From an uncultured Verrucomicrobiota bacterium (lineage in GTDB: Bacteria; Verrucomicrobiota; Verrucomicrobiia; Limisphaerales; UBA9464), in assembly GCA_903907995.1 (NCBI GenBank), contig CAIVQH010000046.1, positions 62,001 through 126,000 on the forward strand: DNA of 64,000 nt, in the 5' to 3' direction. Below, piece by piece: positions 9,962 through 21,443 of this stretch. The notes beneath the pieces are model-generated. The model was not told the DNA's origin. It saw only the letters and a program-made list of their open reading frames with translations, and did no database searches. The position numbers were made by a program, and so were the translations under genes. Each line of letters opens with the position of its first letter. Positions within the stretch are counted from its first letter, which is position 1.

Positions 9962-10618
9962 TCAAGCGAAGCGGACCGGCAATTCCACCGCCTTGGCCAG
10001 TCGGCCCAGATATTCCTCACGGCTGATCTCCACCGCTCCCAAAGAACGCGTGACCGGCGTGACCATCTGCGTGTCGAACAGTGCAAAGCCCGCCGCCTGC
10101 AACCGGCGCATGAGATGGACGAGGGCCACCTTGGAGGCGTCGGAAACTCGGTGAAACATGGATTCACCAGCAAACAGCCCTCCCACCGTCACCCCATACA
10201 CGCCGCCGACCAGTTCACCCACCTGCCAGACTTCGACACTGTGCGCGTGGCCTGCCCGGTGCAATGCGGTGTAGGCGGCGATGAATTCCGGCGTGATCCA
10301 GGTCGCCTGATCCGCCCGGGGCACGGCGGAACACGCTTGGATGACCGCCGGGAAATCACGGTCAAACGTGACCTCGAAGCCGCCCCGACGCAGGGACCGC
10401 TCCAGGCTGCGCGACACATGAAAGCGCTCGTACTCGAACACCGCTCGCGGATCGGGTGACCACCAGGTGATTGGGGAGGCGGTCCAAGGAAAAATACCGG
10501 AACGGTAGCCGAGCAGCAGCCGCTCGACGGAAAAGTCACCGCCGATTGCCACCAATCCATCCCGTCGGGCACCACGGGGATCGGGAAACCACAGCCGCTC
10601 GTCGAGCCGCCTGATCAT
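9962..10618 (-). CDS. aat: Leucyl/phenylalanyl-tRNA--protein transferase
   Basis: Adds Leu or Phe from aminoacyl-tRNA to N-terminal Arg or Lys of proteins, making them N-end-rule substrates. The 218-residue product has the family landmarks WFPDP, GLVAIGGDFSVERLLLGYRSGIFPW, WWSPDPRAVF, a central GHAHSVEVW and GGVYGVTVGGLFAGESMFHR. Its ATG overlaps the preceding cistron by 4 nt. A clpS gene lies about 630 bp upstream in the same direction; ClpS delivers exactly these tagged proteins to ClpAP, so the cluster is a compact N-end-rule locus. Confidence 0.95.
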   Translation of the reverse strand: MIRRLDERLWFPDPRGARRDGLVAIGGDFSVERLLLGYRSGIFPWTASPITWWSPDPRAVFEYERFHVSRSLERSLRRGGFEVTFDRDFPAVIQACSAVPRADQATWITPEFIAAYTALHRAGHAHSVEVWQVGELVGGVYGVTVGGLFAGESMFHRVSDASKVALVHLMRRLQAAGFALFDTQMVTPVTRSLGAVEISREEYLGRLAKAVELPVRFA

Positions 10619-11100
10619 TCTTCGTTTTCGCCGGTCATCGCGGCCAGCAGGGTGCCCTGGAACATTTCACTGAGTTGAAACGCCCAGAGTGCGAGGAAGT
10701 TTTCCTGGTCCAGTTCGAGGTGCTGGCCGGCCTCAAAATCGGGCGCGCCCAGTTTTTCCCACGAACCGACGCGAATTTCGTTCAGCGCCTGCAGGAGCAT
10801 TTCCGCATCCGCATCGTTCAGGATCAGCCGCCAGCCGCTGCCGGGCTGCGCGGCACAGCGCGCCTCGTCGTTCATCAGCGCCTCCATGTCGGAAACCTGC
10901 TCGGTACGGTGCTGCTCCAGCGCGGCATCCAGATCCTTCTGGGCCGCCCGCAGGTTCTGGTCCGCATCGGCATCACTGGCGATGGACCGGGGGCGGCGCG
11001 GGAAGAGCGGCCTTAGCCGCAGCGTGGTCAGCAATGCCTCGTGATCCTGCTTGGAGAGGCGGAAAACAAGGCGGCCGGGTTCGCGCGAAAGAAGTTTCAC
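10615..11100 (-). CDS. Hypothetical protein between clpS and aat (DUF2017-like)
   Basis: 161 residues from GTG 11100 (KLLSREPGRLVFRLS), ending in an acidic GENEE tail. The C-terminal half (LILNDADAEMLLQALNEIRV) resembles the DUF2017 pattern of small proteins often found beside clpS; this is a resemblance only. Longer starts at 11121-11124 would run into a repeat element, so GTG 11100 is preferred. The stop overlaps aat (ATGA), which suggests co-translation. No catalytic motif is visible; a link to the ClpS/Aat pathway is inferred from position. Confidence 0.7.
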   Translation of the reverse strand: MKLLSREPGRLVFRLSKQDHEALLTTLRLRPLFPRRPRSIASDADADQNLRAAQKDLDAALEQHRTEQVSDMEALMNDEARCAAQPGSGWRLILNDADAEMLLQALNEIRVGSWEKLGAPDFEAGQHLELDQENFLALWAFQLSEMFQGTLLAAMTGENEE

Positions 11101-11105
11101 GGTTG

Positions 11106-11248
11106 GAAATGGTCCAAGCACCAAGTTCCAAGCACCGATGAAACTTCAAACTCCAAAGTTCCAAAGGCCGGAAGGTGGTTCGCCAACTGCTGTTGGTGCT
11201 TGGTCATTGGCTGTTCTCTGGAGGTTGGAGCTTGGTATTTGGAGCTTC
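11106..11248. repeat. Heptad-repeat hairpin, CCAAGCA family
   Basis: The left part is a run of degenerate 7-nt units such as CCAAGCA, CCAAGTT and AACTTCA. The right part is dominated by the reverse complement (GTGCTTGG, GAGCTTGG), so the whole could form a long imperfect hairpin. The segment containing ATGAAACTTCA matches the repeat at 59783-59905. It separates clpS from the next gene. Confidence 0.75.
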
Positions 11249-11251
11249 TGC

Positions 11252-11559
11252 TCATTCTTCCGGCTCCATGGTGGCTTGCAGGGAATACTTCTGGAGCTGG
11301 TGGACGTAGAACTCCGCCTTCTCGAAGCTTTCCTTCGTCAGCACGCTCTTGCCCAGCTCATGAACCTCCATCATGTGCTTCTGCGCTTTCGCCCGGTCCC
11401 AGCCAAACACCGCCTGGAAGGCATGCGTGACGTACTGCATCAGGTTCACCGGGCATTCCAGCAGATGACCAGATACCCCGGCGCACGGGCGCGTTTCGCC
11501 TCGTCCTTCGGTGTCGTGACTTCGCCCGGCTTCACGATCGGCTCGAGAATCTTCGGCAC
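11252..11559 (-). pseudogene. clpS: ATP-dependent Clp protease adaptor ClpS, one-base frameshift
   Basis: ClpS binds N-degron substrates and hands them to ClpA. From GTG 11559 the frame reads a normal N-terminus (MPKILEPIVKPGEVTTPKD) and then APGYLVICWN. The reading frame must then shift to continue into PVNLMQYVTHAFQAVFGW and the His-rich KHMMEVHELGKS core. At about 11455 the sequence TGGAATG-CCCGGTG lacks one base relative to the expected Trp-Asn-Asp-Pro codons. With that base restored the product is 102 residues, the usual ClpS length. Either the gene is inactive or the sequence has an error; the otherwise intact protein favours the latter or a very recent mutation. Confidence 0.85.
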
Positions 11560-11694
11560 AGGGGCGAAGCTAAGGGCGAAACCGCCATCTCACAAGGGCG
11601 GGCCGCAGCCGGCTCTCGTGGACATTTACACACGGCTTACACACGGGGCAAAAAGATGGCCTACGCTGGTTCCGAACTCGATCGGAACCATCGT

Positions 11695-14016
11695 ATGCAA
11701 ATTCTCCTCCGCCTCCTTGCCCTTGTCTCACTCCTGAGCGCCCTGCTGCCGGCCCGAGCCCAGATACGTGATGCCAATCGTTCCTCGTTCATTGTGCCCG
11801 AGGCGCGTCCATGGAATCACGCGCCGGCCATGGGCTCTGTCACGCTCACGGCCGCCGAGGCCCACGTGGAGGTCACCGGGCAGGTTGCCACCACCACGCT
11901 CGACTTCGCGCTGACCAATGCCTTCGCCACCCGCTTGGAATCCGAACTGGTCATCCCCATACCCGAAGGCGCGGTGCTGCGCGGCTTTGAGTTTCAGGGG
12001 CTGGCCAAAGAGCCGACCGCCAAGCTGCTGACCAAGGAGGAGGCCCGGCATACCTACGACACCGTCGTCGCCCAGATGCGTGATCCGGCGCTACTGGAGT
12101 TCATCGGCTGCAACCTCATTCGCAGCAGCGTCTTTCCGGTCGAACCGCGGGCCGGCCAGCGGGTGCGCGTGGTGTATGAACAGCTGCTGCCCGCCGACGG
12201 GGCCCGGGTGGACTACGCCCTGCCCCGCAGCGAATCGCTGGACTATCAGGTGCCGTGGAAAATCCAAGTGACGGTCCACGATTCCCAGGCCATCGCCACC
12301 GCGTACTCGCCCAGCCACAAGGTGGAGACCGAGCGTCTGGGCGAACGCGCTTTGAAAATCCGGCTCGCCCATGATGCCTGCGCCGAGCCGGGCCCGTTCC
12401 GGCTCTCCTGGCTGCGCGAAACCAAGGAAGTCACCGCATCGCTGCTCGCGTATCCGGATGCCAAGATCGGTGGCGGTTACTTCCTGCTGCTCGCCGGCAC
12501 GCCCGTGAAACCCCCGGTCGAACAGGCCAAACAGAAGCGCGAGGTCATCCTCGTCCTCGACCGCTCTGGCAGCATGGCCGGTGAGAAGCTGGACCAGGCC
12601 AAGGCCGCCGCGTTGCAGCTCATCGAAAGCCTGGAGGAAGGCGAGGCCTTCAATCTCATCATCTTCGCCGACACCGTCGAATCCTTCGCCCCGGCCCCGG
12701 TCATCAAGGACGCCCAGGTGATGAACGCCGCCCGGCAGTTCATCAAGACTCTCGGCACCCGGGGCGGCACCAACCTCCACGACGCGCTAGCCGAGGCGCT
12801 GCGCACGAAGCCGACGCCCGGCATGCTGCCGCTGGTGCTGTTCCTCACGGACGGTCTGCCTACCGTCGGCCAGACCAGTGAACGCGTCATCCGCGACTTG
12901 GCGCTGAAGGGGAACCCATACGAGCGCCGGCTGTTCACCTTCGGCGTCGGCACCGACGTCAACACGGCACTGCTCGACAAGCTCGCGCACTCGACCCGTG
13001 GGTCCGCCTCGTTCGTCCTGCCCGGCGAGAATGTGGAGTCGAAAGTCGGCGAGGTCTTCGCTCGGCTGCGTGGCCCGGTGCTCGCTTCGCCGGTTTTGCG
13101 GGAGGTTGACGGACGTGGAATGACAGAGGCCGAGCGCGCCCGAGCTGCCGTCCTCTCTTGCGCCATTGTACTGCCACGGCCCGACCCCGCCGACGCCGGC
13201 GCCCAAATCGGGATCAGTCAATACCTCCCCAGCCACCGGGTTCACGACCTGCTGCCGGCTCTCCTGCCCGACCTCTTCGAAGGCGACCAACTCGTCGTGC
13301 TCGGCCGATACACGGGCGACGCTCCGCTGAATTTCGAACTGGAAGGCCGATACTTCGGCCAGTTGCGCACGTTCAAGTTCACCTTCCCGCTCGAGAAGGC
13401 CACGATCCGAAATGCCTTCATTCCGCGCCTTTGGGCCAGCCGCGAAATCGCCCATCTCGACGACGCGATCCGCGACCTTGGTGTGGATGGCCAGAATGCC
13501 ACCAGCGACCCGCGTGCGAAGGAGCTGATTGATGAGATCGTGCGGCTGTCCAAGGAGTTTGGCATCCTTACGCCCTACACCTCCTTCCTCGCCAACGAGG
13601 GCAGCGAACTCAGCGCACCCGCCCTCACCTCCCAGGCGGAGCAAAGGTACCGGGACCCCGTGCTTGCCCGGCGCTACGGTCTGGCGTCCGTCAGCCAGGA
13701 GGTTAACCGTCGCGACCAGGGCGGACAGGCCTGGCTCAATTCGCAGAACACACACTACGACGCCCAGATGAACCGGGTGTCGGTGACGACCGTGCAGCAG
13801 GTCGCGAACGGCTCTTACTACCGCCGGGACAACCGCTGGGTAGATGCCGCCGCGTCCGAACAGTCCAAGGCCGCACCCAATCGCACGGTGGAAGTGGGCT
13901 CGGAGGAATTTAACCGCCTCGTCGAGCGGCTCGTGAAGGAGGGCCGTCAGAGCTGCTTCGCCATGCGCGGCGAACTGCTGCTCAAGGTCGGCGACGAAAC
14001 CGTGCTCGTGAAGTGA
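11695..14016 (+). CDS. Secreted VIT and von Willebrand A domain protein
   Basis: 773 residues from ATG 11695, which begins a clear signal peptide (MQILLRLLALVSLLSALLPA); an earlier ATG at 11656 would bury it. Residues about 40-170 form a VIT domain like those of inter-alpha-trypsin inhibitor heavy chains. A vWA domain follows with a complete metal-ion site: DRSGS at residue 289, the GGTNLHDAL threonine and FLTDGLPT. The C-terminal third contains DPVLARRYGL, a sequence repeated in the adjacent histidine kinase. No sortase or exosortase signal is visible at the C-terminus. The two-component pair directly downstream suggests dedicated regulation or surveillance. The exact role is unknown. Confidence 0.9.
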   Translation: MQILLRLLALVSLLSALLPARAQIRDANRSSFIVPEARPWNHAPAMGSVTLTAAEAHVEVTGQVATTTLDFALTNAFATRLESELVIPIPEGAVLRGFEFQGLAKEPTAKLLTKEEARHTYDTVVAQMRDPALLEFIGCNLIRSSVFPVEPRAGQRVRVVYEQLLPADGARVDYALPRSESLDYQVPWKIQVTVHDSQAIATAYSPSHKVETERLGERALKIRLAHDACAEPGPFRLSWLRETKEVTASLLAYPDAKIGGGYFLLLAGTPVKPPVEQAKQKREVILVLDRSGSMAGEKLDQAKAAALQLIESLEEGEAFNLIIFADTVESFAPAPVIKDAQVMNAARQFIKTLGTRGGTNLHDALAEALRTKPTPGMLPLVLFLTDGLPTVGQTSERVIRDLALKGNPYERRLFTFGVGTDVNTALLDKLAHSTRGSASFVLPGENVESKVGEVFARLRGPVLASPVLREVDGRGMTEAERARAAVLSCAIVLPRPDPADAGAQIGISQYLPSHRVHDLLPALLPDLFEGDQLVVLGRYTGDAPLNFELEGRYFGQLRTFKFTFPLEKATIRNAFIPRLWASREIAHLDDAIRDLGVDGQNATSDPRAKELIDEIVRLSKEFGILTPYTSFLANEGSELSAPALTSQAEQRYRDPVLARRYGLASVSQEVNRRDQGGQAWLNSQNTHYDAQMNRVSVTTVQQVANGSYYRRDNRWVDAAASEQSKAAPNRTVEVGSEEFNRLVERLVKEGRQSCFAMRGELLLKVGDETVLVK

Positions 14017-14040
14017 GGCGGGGCGTCGCAAACTCACGCC

Positions 14041-14736
14041 ATGAACGTCCGCCGCATCCTCGTCGTGGAAGACGACTCGGCCATCCGCCGGGGCATCGTG
14101 GACGCGCTCACCTTCGCCGGTTACGAAACCTTGCAGGCGGGCAACGGCACCGAGGGCCAGCGGCTCGCGCTGGCCTCGACGTTCGACCTGCTGCTGCTGG
14201 ATGTGGTGCTGCCCGGCACCGGCGGCTTTGAGATCCTGAAGGCCGTGCGGACGGCGCGCCCGACCCTCCCGGTCATCCTGCTCACCGCCCGCGGCGAGGA
14301 GGCCGACCGCGTAAATGGCCTGCGGCTCGGGGCGGACGACTACGTGGTGAAACCCTTCAGCGTGCGCGAGCTGCTCGCCCGGGTGGAGGCGGTGCTGCGC
14401 CGCTCGCCCGAACGCCCCGGAGTGGTCGAACACTTCGACTTCCCCGGCGGCAGCGCGGATCTCGCGCGGCGCGAGGTGCGCTTCACGGATGGCACCCGCG
14501 CCGAGCTGTCCGAACGCGAAGCCGACCTCCTCCGCTATCTCGCCACCAATTCCGGTCGCGCGGTCTCCCGCGACGAGATTCTTCAGCGTCTCTGGCGGCT
14601 CGACCCGAAGCACGTCGAGACCCGGACCATCGACATGCACATCGCAAACCTCCGCGCCAAACTGCGCGATCACGCCGGCGAACCACGCGTGGTGCTGACG
14701 GTTCGCGGCAAAGGCTACATGCTCGGCACCGCGTGA
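14041..14736 (+). CDS. OmpR/PhoB-family response regulator
   Basis: 231 residues. The receiver domain has the acidic pocket VVEDDS, the phospho-acceptor Asp54 (LLLLDVVLPG), the switch Thr in LLTARGEE and Lys in VVKPFSVREL. The C-terminal winged helix (LSEREADLLRYLATN, VSRDEILQRLW, TRTIDMHIANLRAKL) binds DNA. It begins 24 nt after the VIT/vWA gene and overlaps the kinase gene by 4 nt (GTGA), so the three are one operon. Confidence 0.95.
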   Translation: MNVRRILVVEDDSAIRRGIVDALTFAGYETLQAGNGTEGQRLALASTFDLLLLDVVLPGTGGFEILKAVRTARPTLPVILLTARGEEADRVNGLRLGADDYVVKPFSVRELLARVEAVLRRSPERPGVVEHFDFPGGSADLARREVRFTDGTRAELSEREADLLRYLATNSGRAVSRDEILQRLWRLDPKHVETRTIDMHIANLRAKLRDHAGEPRVVLTVRGKGYMLGTA

Positions 14737-16658
14737 ACCGACCACTCCACGTCTGGCTGCTCTTCTCGCTCTGCGCCGCGCTGATGCTGGCGACGCTCGG
14801 CTGGCTGACCGTCAACACGCTGCGTCTCGACCAGGCGCAACGCCGGGCCACGGAGGAAGCGGAAATCGAGGGTCGCGTGCGCCTCGCCCTGTGGCGGATG
14901 GACTCCGCCCTTGCCCTCCTGTTGGCACAGGAAAATGCCCGCCCGTGGTCGGACTACGACGCGTTTCATCCGGCCGAACGTGCCTTCACAAAAAGGCAGA
15001 CGGTCTTTCCGCCCGGCGAAGTCCTCGTGCCTTCACCGCTGCTGGGCAATGCCGTCAGCAATGTGCTGCTCCATTTCCAATTTGGGCCGGACGGAAGTTT
15101 TTCCTCACCCGAAATTCCCGCCCCCACGGAAGGCCGTCTCGCAGGGAACGTGACGTTGGCGGCCGGCTCGTCCGAGCTCTGGGCCGCACGGCTGCTCAAG
15201 CTGGAAGGATTGATGGCTCAGAGCGGTCAGGTGCCGAAACGTCCGGCGCTGGCCATGGACCCGGTATTGGCCCGCCGCTATGGGCTGGTGCCAAGTCCCG
15301 GCCCGCTGCTTTCAAACCGTGATCGTGTGGCCGAGACGGCCACCACCCAGTTGGCCCAGGACGCATCACCACCGGCGGAAAACACCTCCGTGGCCCCGCC
15401 GCGGCCCCAAGATCTCGCCAGCCAGAGCTATCTCAACAACAGCGAATGGCGGGCCCGCGCCTACGTGGTGCAAAACGGCCAGGGACAGGGCGGTCAAAAT
15501 GGCGCGCGCTACGGTTTCGATGGCCAAGTTGCAACCAACCGTGCCCAGTCCGCTTCCCGCACGAATGCAACCCGGACACTCCCCGCCCAACCGCGCGCCA
15601 TCGGCTCCTTTGCGGCGAACTGGCTGGGAGAAGAACTGGTGCTGACGCGCCGGGTCGAGTTTGCCGATACCTGGCGCATCCAGGGCTGCTGGCTCGACTG
15701 GCCTTCCCTCCGGGCTTCGCTGCTCGCCAACGTGCACGACCTCCTGCCCGGGGCCAGCCTCCAACCCGCGACTGATCCGACCAATCCTCCGGACGGCCGA
15801 CATCTGGTCGCGCTACCCTTGCGCCTGGAAACCGGGCCGCTCACCCCGGCCATTCCCGCCTCCTGGTCGCCGTTGCGGTTCACCTTGGTGCTGGCGTGGG
15901 TGGGGGCGTTTCTGGCGGCGCTGGCGGTCGCCCTCCTGCTCCACGGCACGCTCGCCCTGAGCGAGCGCCGCGCCGCGTTCGTCTCCGCGGTCACCCATGA
16001 GCTGCGCACGCCATTGACGACCTTCCATATGTATTCCGAGATGCTCGCCGAAGGCATGGTCGCCGACCCCGGCCAGCAGCGAAGCTATCTGGAAACGTTG
16101 CGCTCGGAAGCGTGCCGGCTCGGCCATCTCGTCGAAAACGTGCTTGCCTACGCGCGGCTGGAGCGCGGCCGCGCCCGGGGCCGGACGGAAACCCTCACCG
16201 TCACCGCCCTCCTCGAACACACGCGCGAGCGGCTGGCACCCCGGGCCGAACAGGCCGGCCTGACGCTGCTCGTGGAGGCCGGAACGGCGGCCGATCTTGC
16301 GGTGTGCACCGACGTCAGCGCGGTGGAGCAGATCCTGTTCAACCTCGTGGACAACGCCGCCAAATACGCCGCGCCCACGGCTTCCGAACCCACGCTGCAT
16401 CTCGAAGTGCTGCCGCCCGAACGGAAATTCGTCCGCCTCCGCGTCCGCGACCACGGCCCGGGAATCGAGGCCGGAGTCGCTGCGCGCCTGTTCCAGCCTT
16501 TCAGCAAATCCGCCCAGGAAGCGGCCCACAGTGCGCCCGGGGTTGGGCTCGGGCTCGCGCTCTGTCGCCGGCTGGCCCGGACTCTGGGCGGAGGACTGGT
16601 TCACGACAGCAGCGTCACGACGGGGACGGCTTTCATCCTAAAGCTGCCGCGCGCGTAA
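14733..16658 (+). CDS. Membrane sensor histidine kinase, partner of the preceding regulator
   Basis: 641 residues from a GTG that overlaps the regulator stop. One helix at about 8-28 and another at about 387-414 bracket a large periplasmic domain of roughly 360 residues; no HAMP domain is evident. The HisKA box has His422 (THELRTPLTTF), and the ATPase domain shows NLVDNAAKYA, DHGPGIEAG and GVGLGLALCRRLA. The periplasmic part contains DPVLARRYGL (15258-15287), identical to ten residues of the VIT/vWA protein encoded two genes upstream, followed by a low-complexity Gln/Asn/Gly stretch. The signal is unknown; the neighbouring secreted protein is a good candidate. Confidence 0.92.
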   Translation: MNRPLHVWLLFSLCAALMLATLGWLTVNTLRLDQAQRRATEEAEIEGRVRLALWRMDSALALLLAQENARPWSDYDAFHPAERAFTKRQTVFPPGEVLVPSPLLGNAVSNVLLHFQFGPDGSFSSPEIPAPTEGRLAGNVTLAAGSSELWAARLLKLEGLMAQSGQVPKRPALAMDPVLARRYGLVPSPGPLLSNRDRVAETATTQLAQDASPPAENTSVAPPRPQDLASQSYLNNSEWRARAYVVQNGQGQGGQNGARYGFDGQVATNRAQSASRTNATRTLPAQPRAIGSFAANWLGEELVLTRRVEFADTWRIQGCWLDWPSLRASLLANVHDLLPGASLQPATDPTNPPDGRHLVALPLRLETGPLTPAIPASWSPLRFTLVLAWVGAFLAALAVALLLHGTLALSERRAAFVSAVTHELRTPLTTFHMYSEMLAEGMVADPGQQRSYLETLRSEACRLGHLVENVLAYARLERGRARGRTETLTVTALLEHTRERLAPRAEQAGLTLLVEAGTAADLAVCTDVSAVEQILFNLVDNAAKYAAPTASEPTLHLEVLPPERKFVRLRVRDHGPGIEAGVAARLFQPFSKSAQEAAHSAPGVGLGLALCRRLARTLGGGLVHDSSVTTGTAFILKLPRA

Positions 16659-16678
16659 TGGTTGGCGGCCGGAGCGGC

Positions 16679-16790
16679 CGGGGCGCGGGTCTATGACCCG
16701 CAGCAACTTGCGAACTACAAGACGCTCCCGATGTTCCTGTTACCTCCCGGTAGCCGGATGTTGCTGCGGCTTGCAGAGCCGCGCCCCGCC
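16679..16790. repeat. Nested inverted repeat downstream of the kinase
   Basis: The left arm begins GGGGCGCGGGTCTATGACCC and the right arm ends GCAGAGCCGCGCCCC. They are inverted copies over about 32 bp with roughly 80% identity, and each arm also forms its own small hairpin (GCGGGTC-TAT-GACCCGC in the left arm). A further GCCCCGCCCG motif is repeated downstream at about 16861. No gene is supported in 16659-16882. Confidence 0.65.
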
Positions 16791-16882
16791 CGCATCAGAA
16801 CGCCGAACGTTTCCAAGTTGGAAGGAGCGAACGACACCGCCACGCGGCGCAACGCGTTTCGCCCCGCCCGTATGTTCTGCAA

Positions 16883-16920
16883 AAAACAAAAAAGGACGCC
16901 AGTGAGGGCGTCCTTTGCAA
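16883..16920 (-). terminator. Terminator of the ATP synthase operon
   Basis: A 10-bp stem, AAAGGACGCC pairing with GGCGTCCTTT around a 6-nt loop (16891-16916), is followed on the minus strand by a T-rich tract (TTTTTTGTTTTTTG) ending at about 16877. This is a classical intrinsic terminator for atpC. It may also stop plus-strand transcription from the kinase gene, though less strongly. Confidence 0.85.
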
Positions 16921-16938
16921 AGTTGTTGGTGCTCCGGA

Positions 16939-17346
16939 TCAGTGGTGCTGCCGGCGCTTCACCTTGAGCTGTGTCAGGGAGTTGAGGAGGGCGGCCTGAA
17001 CGGAGGCCAACTCTTCCTCGCCGAGCTTCTCGGCCAGGCGTGCCTCGGCGCGCTTGCGGGCCTCCTCGGCCTTCACCTCGTCGATGTTTTCCGCTCGGAT
17101 TGCCATGTCCGTGAGGATGGCCACCCGGTCGCCCGTGATCTGGACGAAGCCCTCGCCGACGGCGAGGAAGTGGTCCTGACCATTCTTGCGGGCACAAATC
17201 TCGCCGGCGGACACCTGGGTCATGAGCGGGATGTGCATCGGGTAGATGCCCAGCTCGCCCTCGGTGCCGGGGATGGTGACCATGTCCACATCCTCCGAGT
17301 AGATCTTGGCCTCGGGGGTGACGATTTCGAGTTTCAATGTGGCCAT
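16939..17346 (-). CDS. atpC: F1 ATP synthase epsilon subunit
   Basis: Rotor-stalk subunit that couples and inhibits F1, 135 residues from ATG 17346 (MATLKLEIVTPEAKIY). The N-terminal beta-sandwich includes TIPGTEGELGIYPMHIPL and VGEGFVQITGDRVAIL; the C-terminal helical hairpin is Ala/Glu-rich. An in-frame ATG at 17367 lies in a repeat element and is not used here. It is the last gene of the atp operon. Confidence 0.96.
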   Translation of the reverse strand: MATLKLEIVTPEAKIYSEDVDMVTIPGTEGELGIYPMHIPLMTQVSAGEICARKNGQDHFLAVGEGFVQITGDRVAILTDMAIRAENIDEVKAEEARKRAEARLAEKLGEEELASVQAALLNSLTQLKVKRRQHH

Positions 17347-17357
17347 GTTCGGGTGAT

Positions 17358-17455
17358 TCTTAATCATAATCTTAATCTTTCTCTTAATCTTTCCCGTGGT
17401 CCTGAAAAGACGACAGCGGGATTAAGATTATGATTATGATTAAGATTATGAAGGG
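17358..17455. repeat. Hexamer-repeat hairpin between atpD and atpC
   Basis: The right arm is a run of 6-nt units GATTAA and GATTAT; the left arm holds the complementary TTAATC and ATAATC units, with a central 40-nt spacer. The arms could form an AT-rich stem of about 28 bp in the polycistronic mRNA, in the only atp junction longer than 100 nt. Confidence 0.8.
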
Positions 17456-17458
17456 AAG

Positions 17459-18946
<1,488 letters not shown>

Positions 18947-19825
18947 TCAGCCCATCGCCATAGCGGCGCTGGTGATTTCGAGGAGTTCCTTGGTGATGTT
19001 CGCCTGGCGGAGCTTGTTGTACTCGAGGGTCAGGTCCTTGATGAGCTGCTTGGCGTTGTCGGTCGCGTTCTTCATGGCAACCATGCGCGCCGACTGTTCG
19101 GACGCCTTGGCCTCCTGCAGGAACTGGAACACCTGATAGTTCAGGTAATGCGGCAGCAGGTTGCCGAGGACGTTCGTCGGATCTGGCTCGAACAGGTATT
19201 CGCGGCTGGCGGCCCCGAGTTCCTGCGGCGCGTGCTGGCCGCTGACCCCGGCCTCCAGTGCGTGCAGCTTGCCGATGGGCAGGAGCTGCGACGCCTCGGG
19301 CTTCTGCACGAGGGTGGAGACGAAGTGGGTGACCATCACGTCCACCCGGTCCACCTTGCCGGAGAGGAACAGCTCCTGGGCGAACTTGGAGATGGCGCGG
19401 GCCTCGGCAAAGGCGGGCACGTCCTTGTAGGTGAACTCGGCGGCGAGCTCACGCTTCAGGCGGGCAATGAACTGCGCACCCTTGCGGCCGGCGCAGACAT
19501 ACACCGTGGTGTTCTTGTCGAACTTGGCCGCCTCGCGCAGCAGGTTCGTGTTGAGCGCGCCGCAAAGACCCTTGTCCGTGCTGATGAGGATGACGCCGCG
19601 CTTTTTGACCTCGCGCTGCTCCATCAACGGATGGCTGAAGTCACCCGCCCCGGCGGTCGTCGCGGCCAGCACCTCGTTCATCAGCGACGCGTAGGCACGC
19701 CCGGCGAGCGCGGCCTGCTGGGCCTTGCGCATCTTGGCCGACGCCACCATCTGCATCGCCTTGGTGATCTGGGCGGTGTTTTTGACCGACTTGATCCGGC
19801 GCCGAATGTCGCGTGTGCTGGGCAT
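18947..19825 (-). CDS. atpG: F1 ATP synthase gamma subunit
   Basis: Central rotor shaft, 292 residues. The N-terminal helix PSTRDIRRRIKSVKNTAQIT and the C-terminal helix region ending LEYNKLRQANITKELLEI (with SGAAMAMG-type end) are the two halves of the coiled coil. The central Rossmann-like part contains STDKGLCGALNTNLLR. It lies between atpA and atpD in canonical order. Confidence 0.97.
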   Translation of the reverse strand: MPSTRDIRRRIKSVKNTAQITKAMQMVASAKMRKAQQAALAGRAYASLMNEVLAATTAGAGDFSHPLMEQREVKKRGVILISTDKGLCGALNTNLLREAAKFDKNTTVYVCAGRKGAQFIARLKRELAAEFTYKDVPAFAEARAISKFAQELFLSGKVDRVDVMVTHFVSTLVQKPEASQLLPIGKLHALEAGVSGQHAPQELGAASREYLFEPDPTNVLGNLLPHYLNYQVFQFLQEAKASEQSARMVAMKNATDNAKQLIKDLTLEYNKLRQANITKELLEITSAAMAMG

Positions 19826-19860
19826 GAGCGGTTAGGTCTTCATTGCGGGCGAGGACGTTA

Positions 19861-21393
<1,533 letters not shown>

Positions 21394-21443
21394 CGGTTCA
21401 GTGGGATTGGAAAATTGAGGGAATGGGGGCTGCGTTCAGCCGT

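Noticed and set aside
12787-14745. A 652-codon minus-strand frame opposite the vWA and response-regulator genes
   Set aside because: The plus-strand genes have complete domain motifs; the antisense frame has none.
9950-16650. A defence-system or prophage island
   Set aside because: Apart from the BRO-N gene, the Y1 transposase and the cassette-like block, no integrase, restriction, toxin-antitoxin or phage structural gene was found anywhere in the window.
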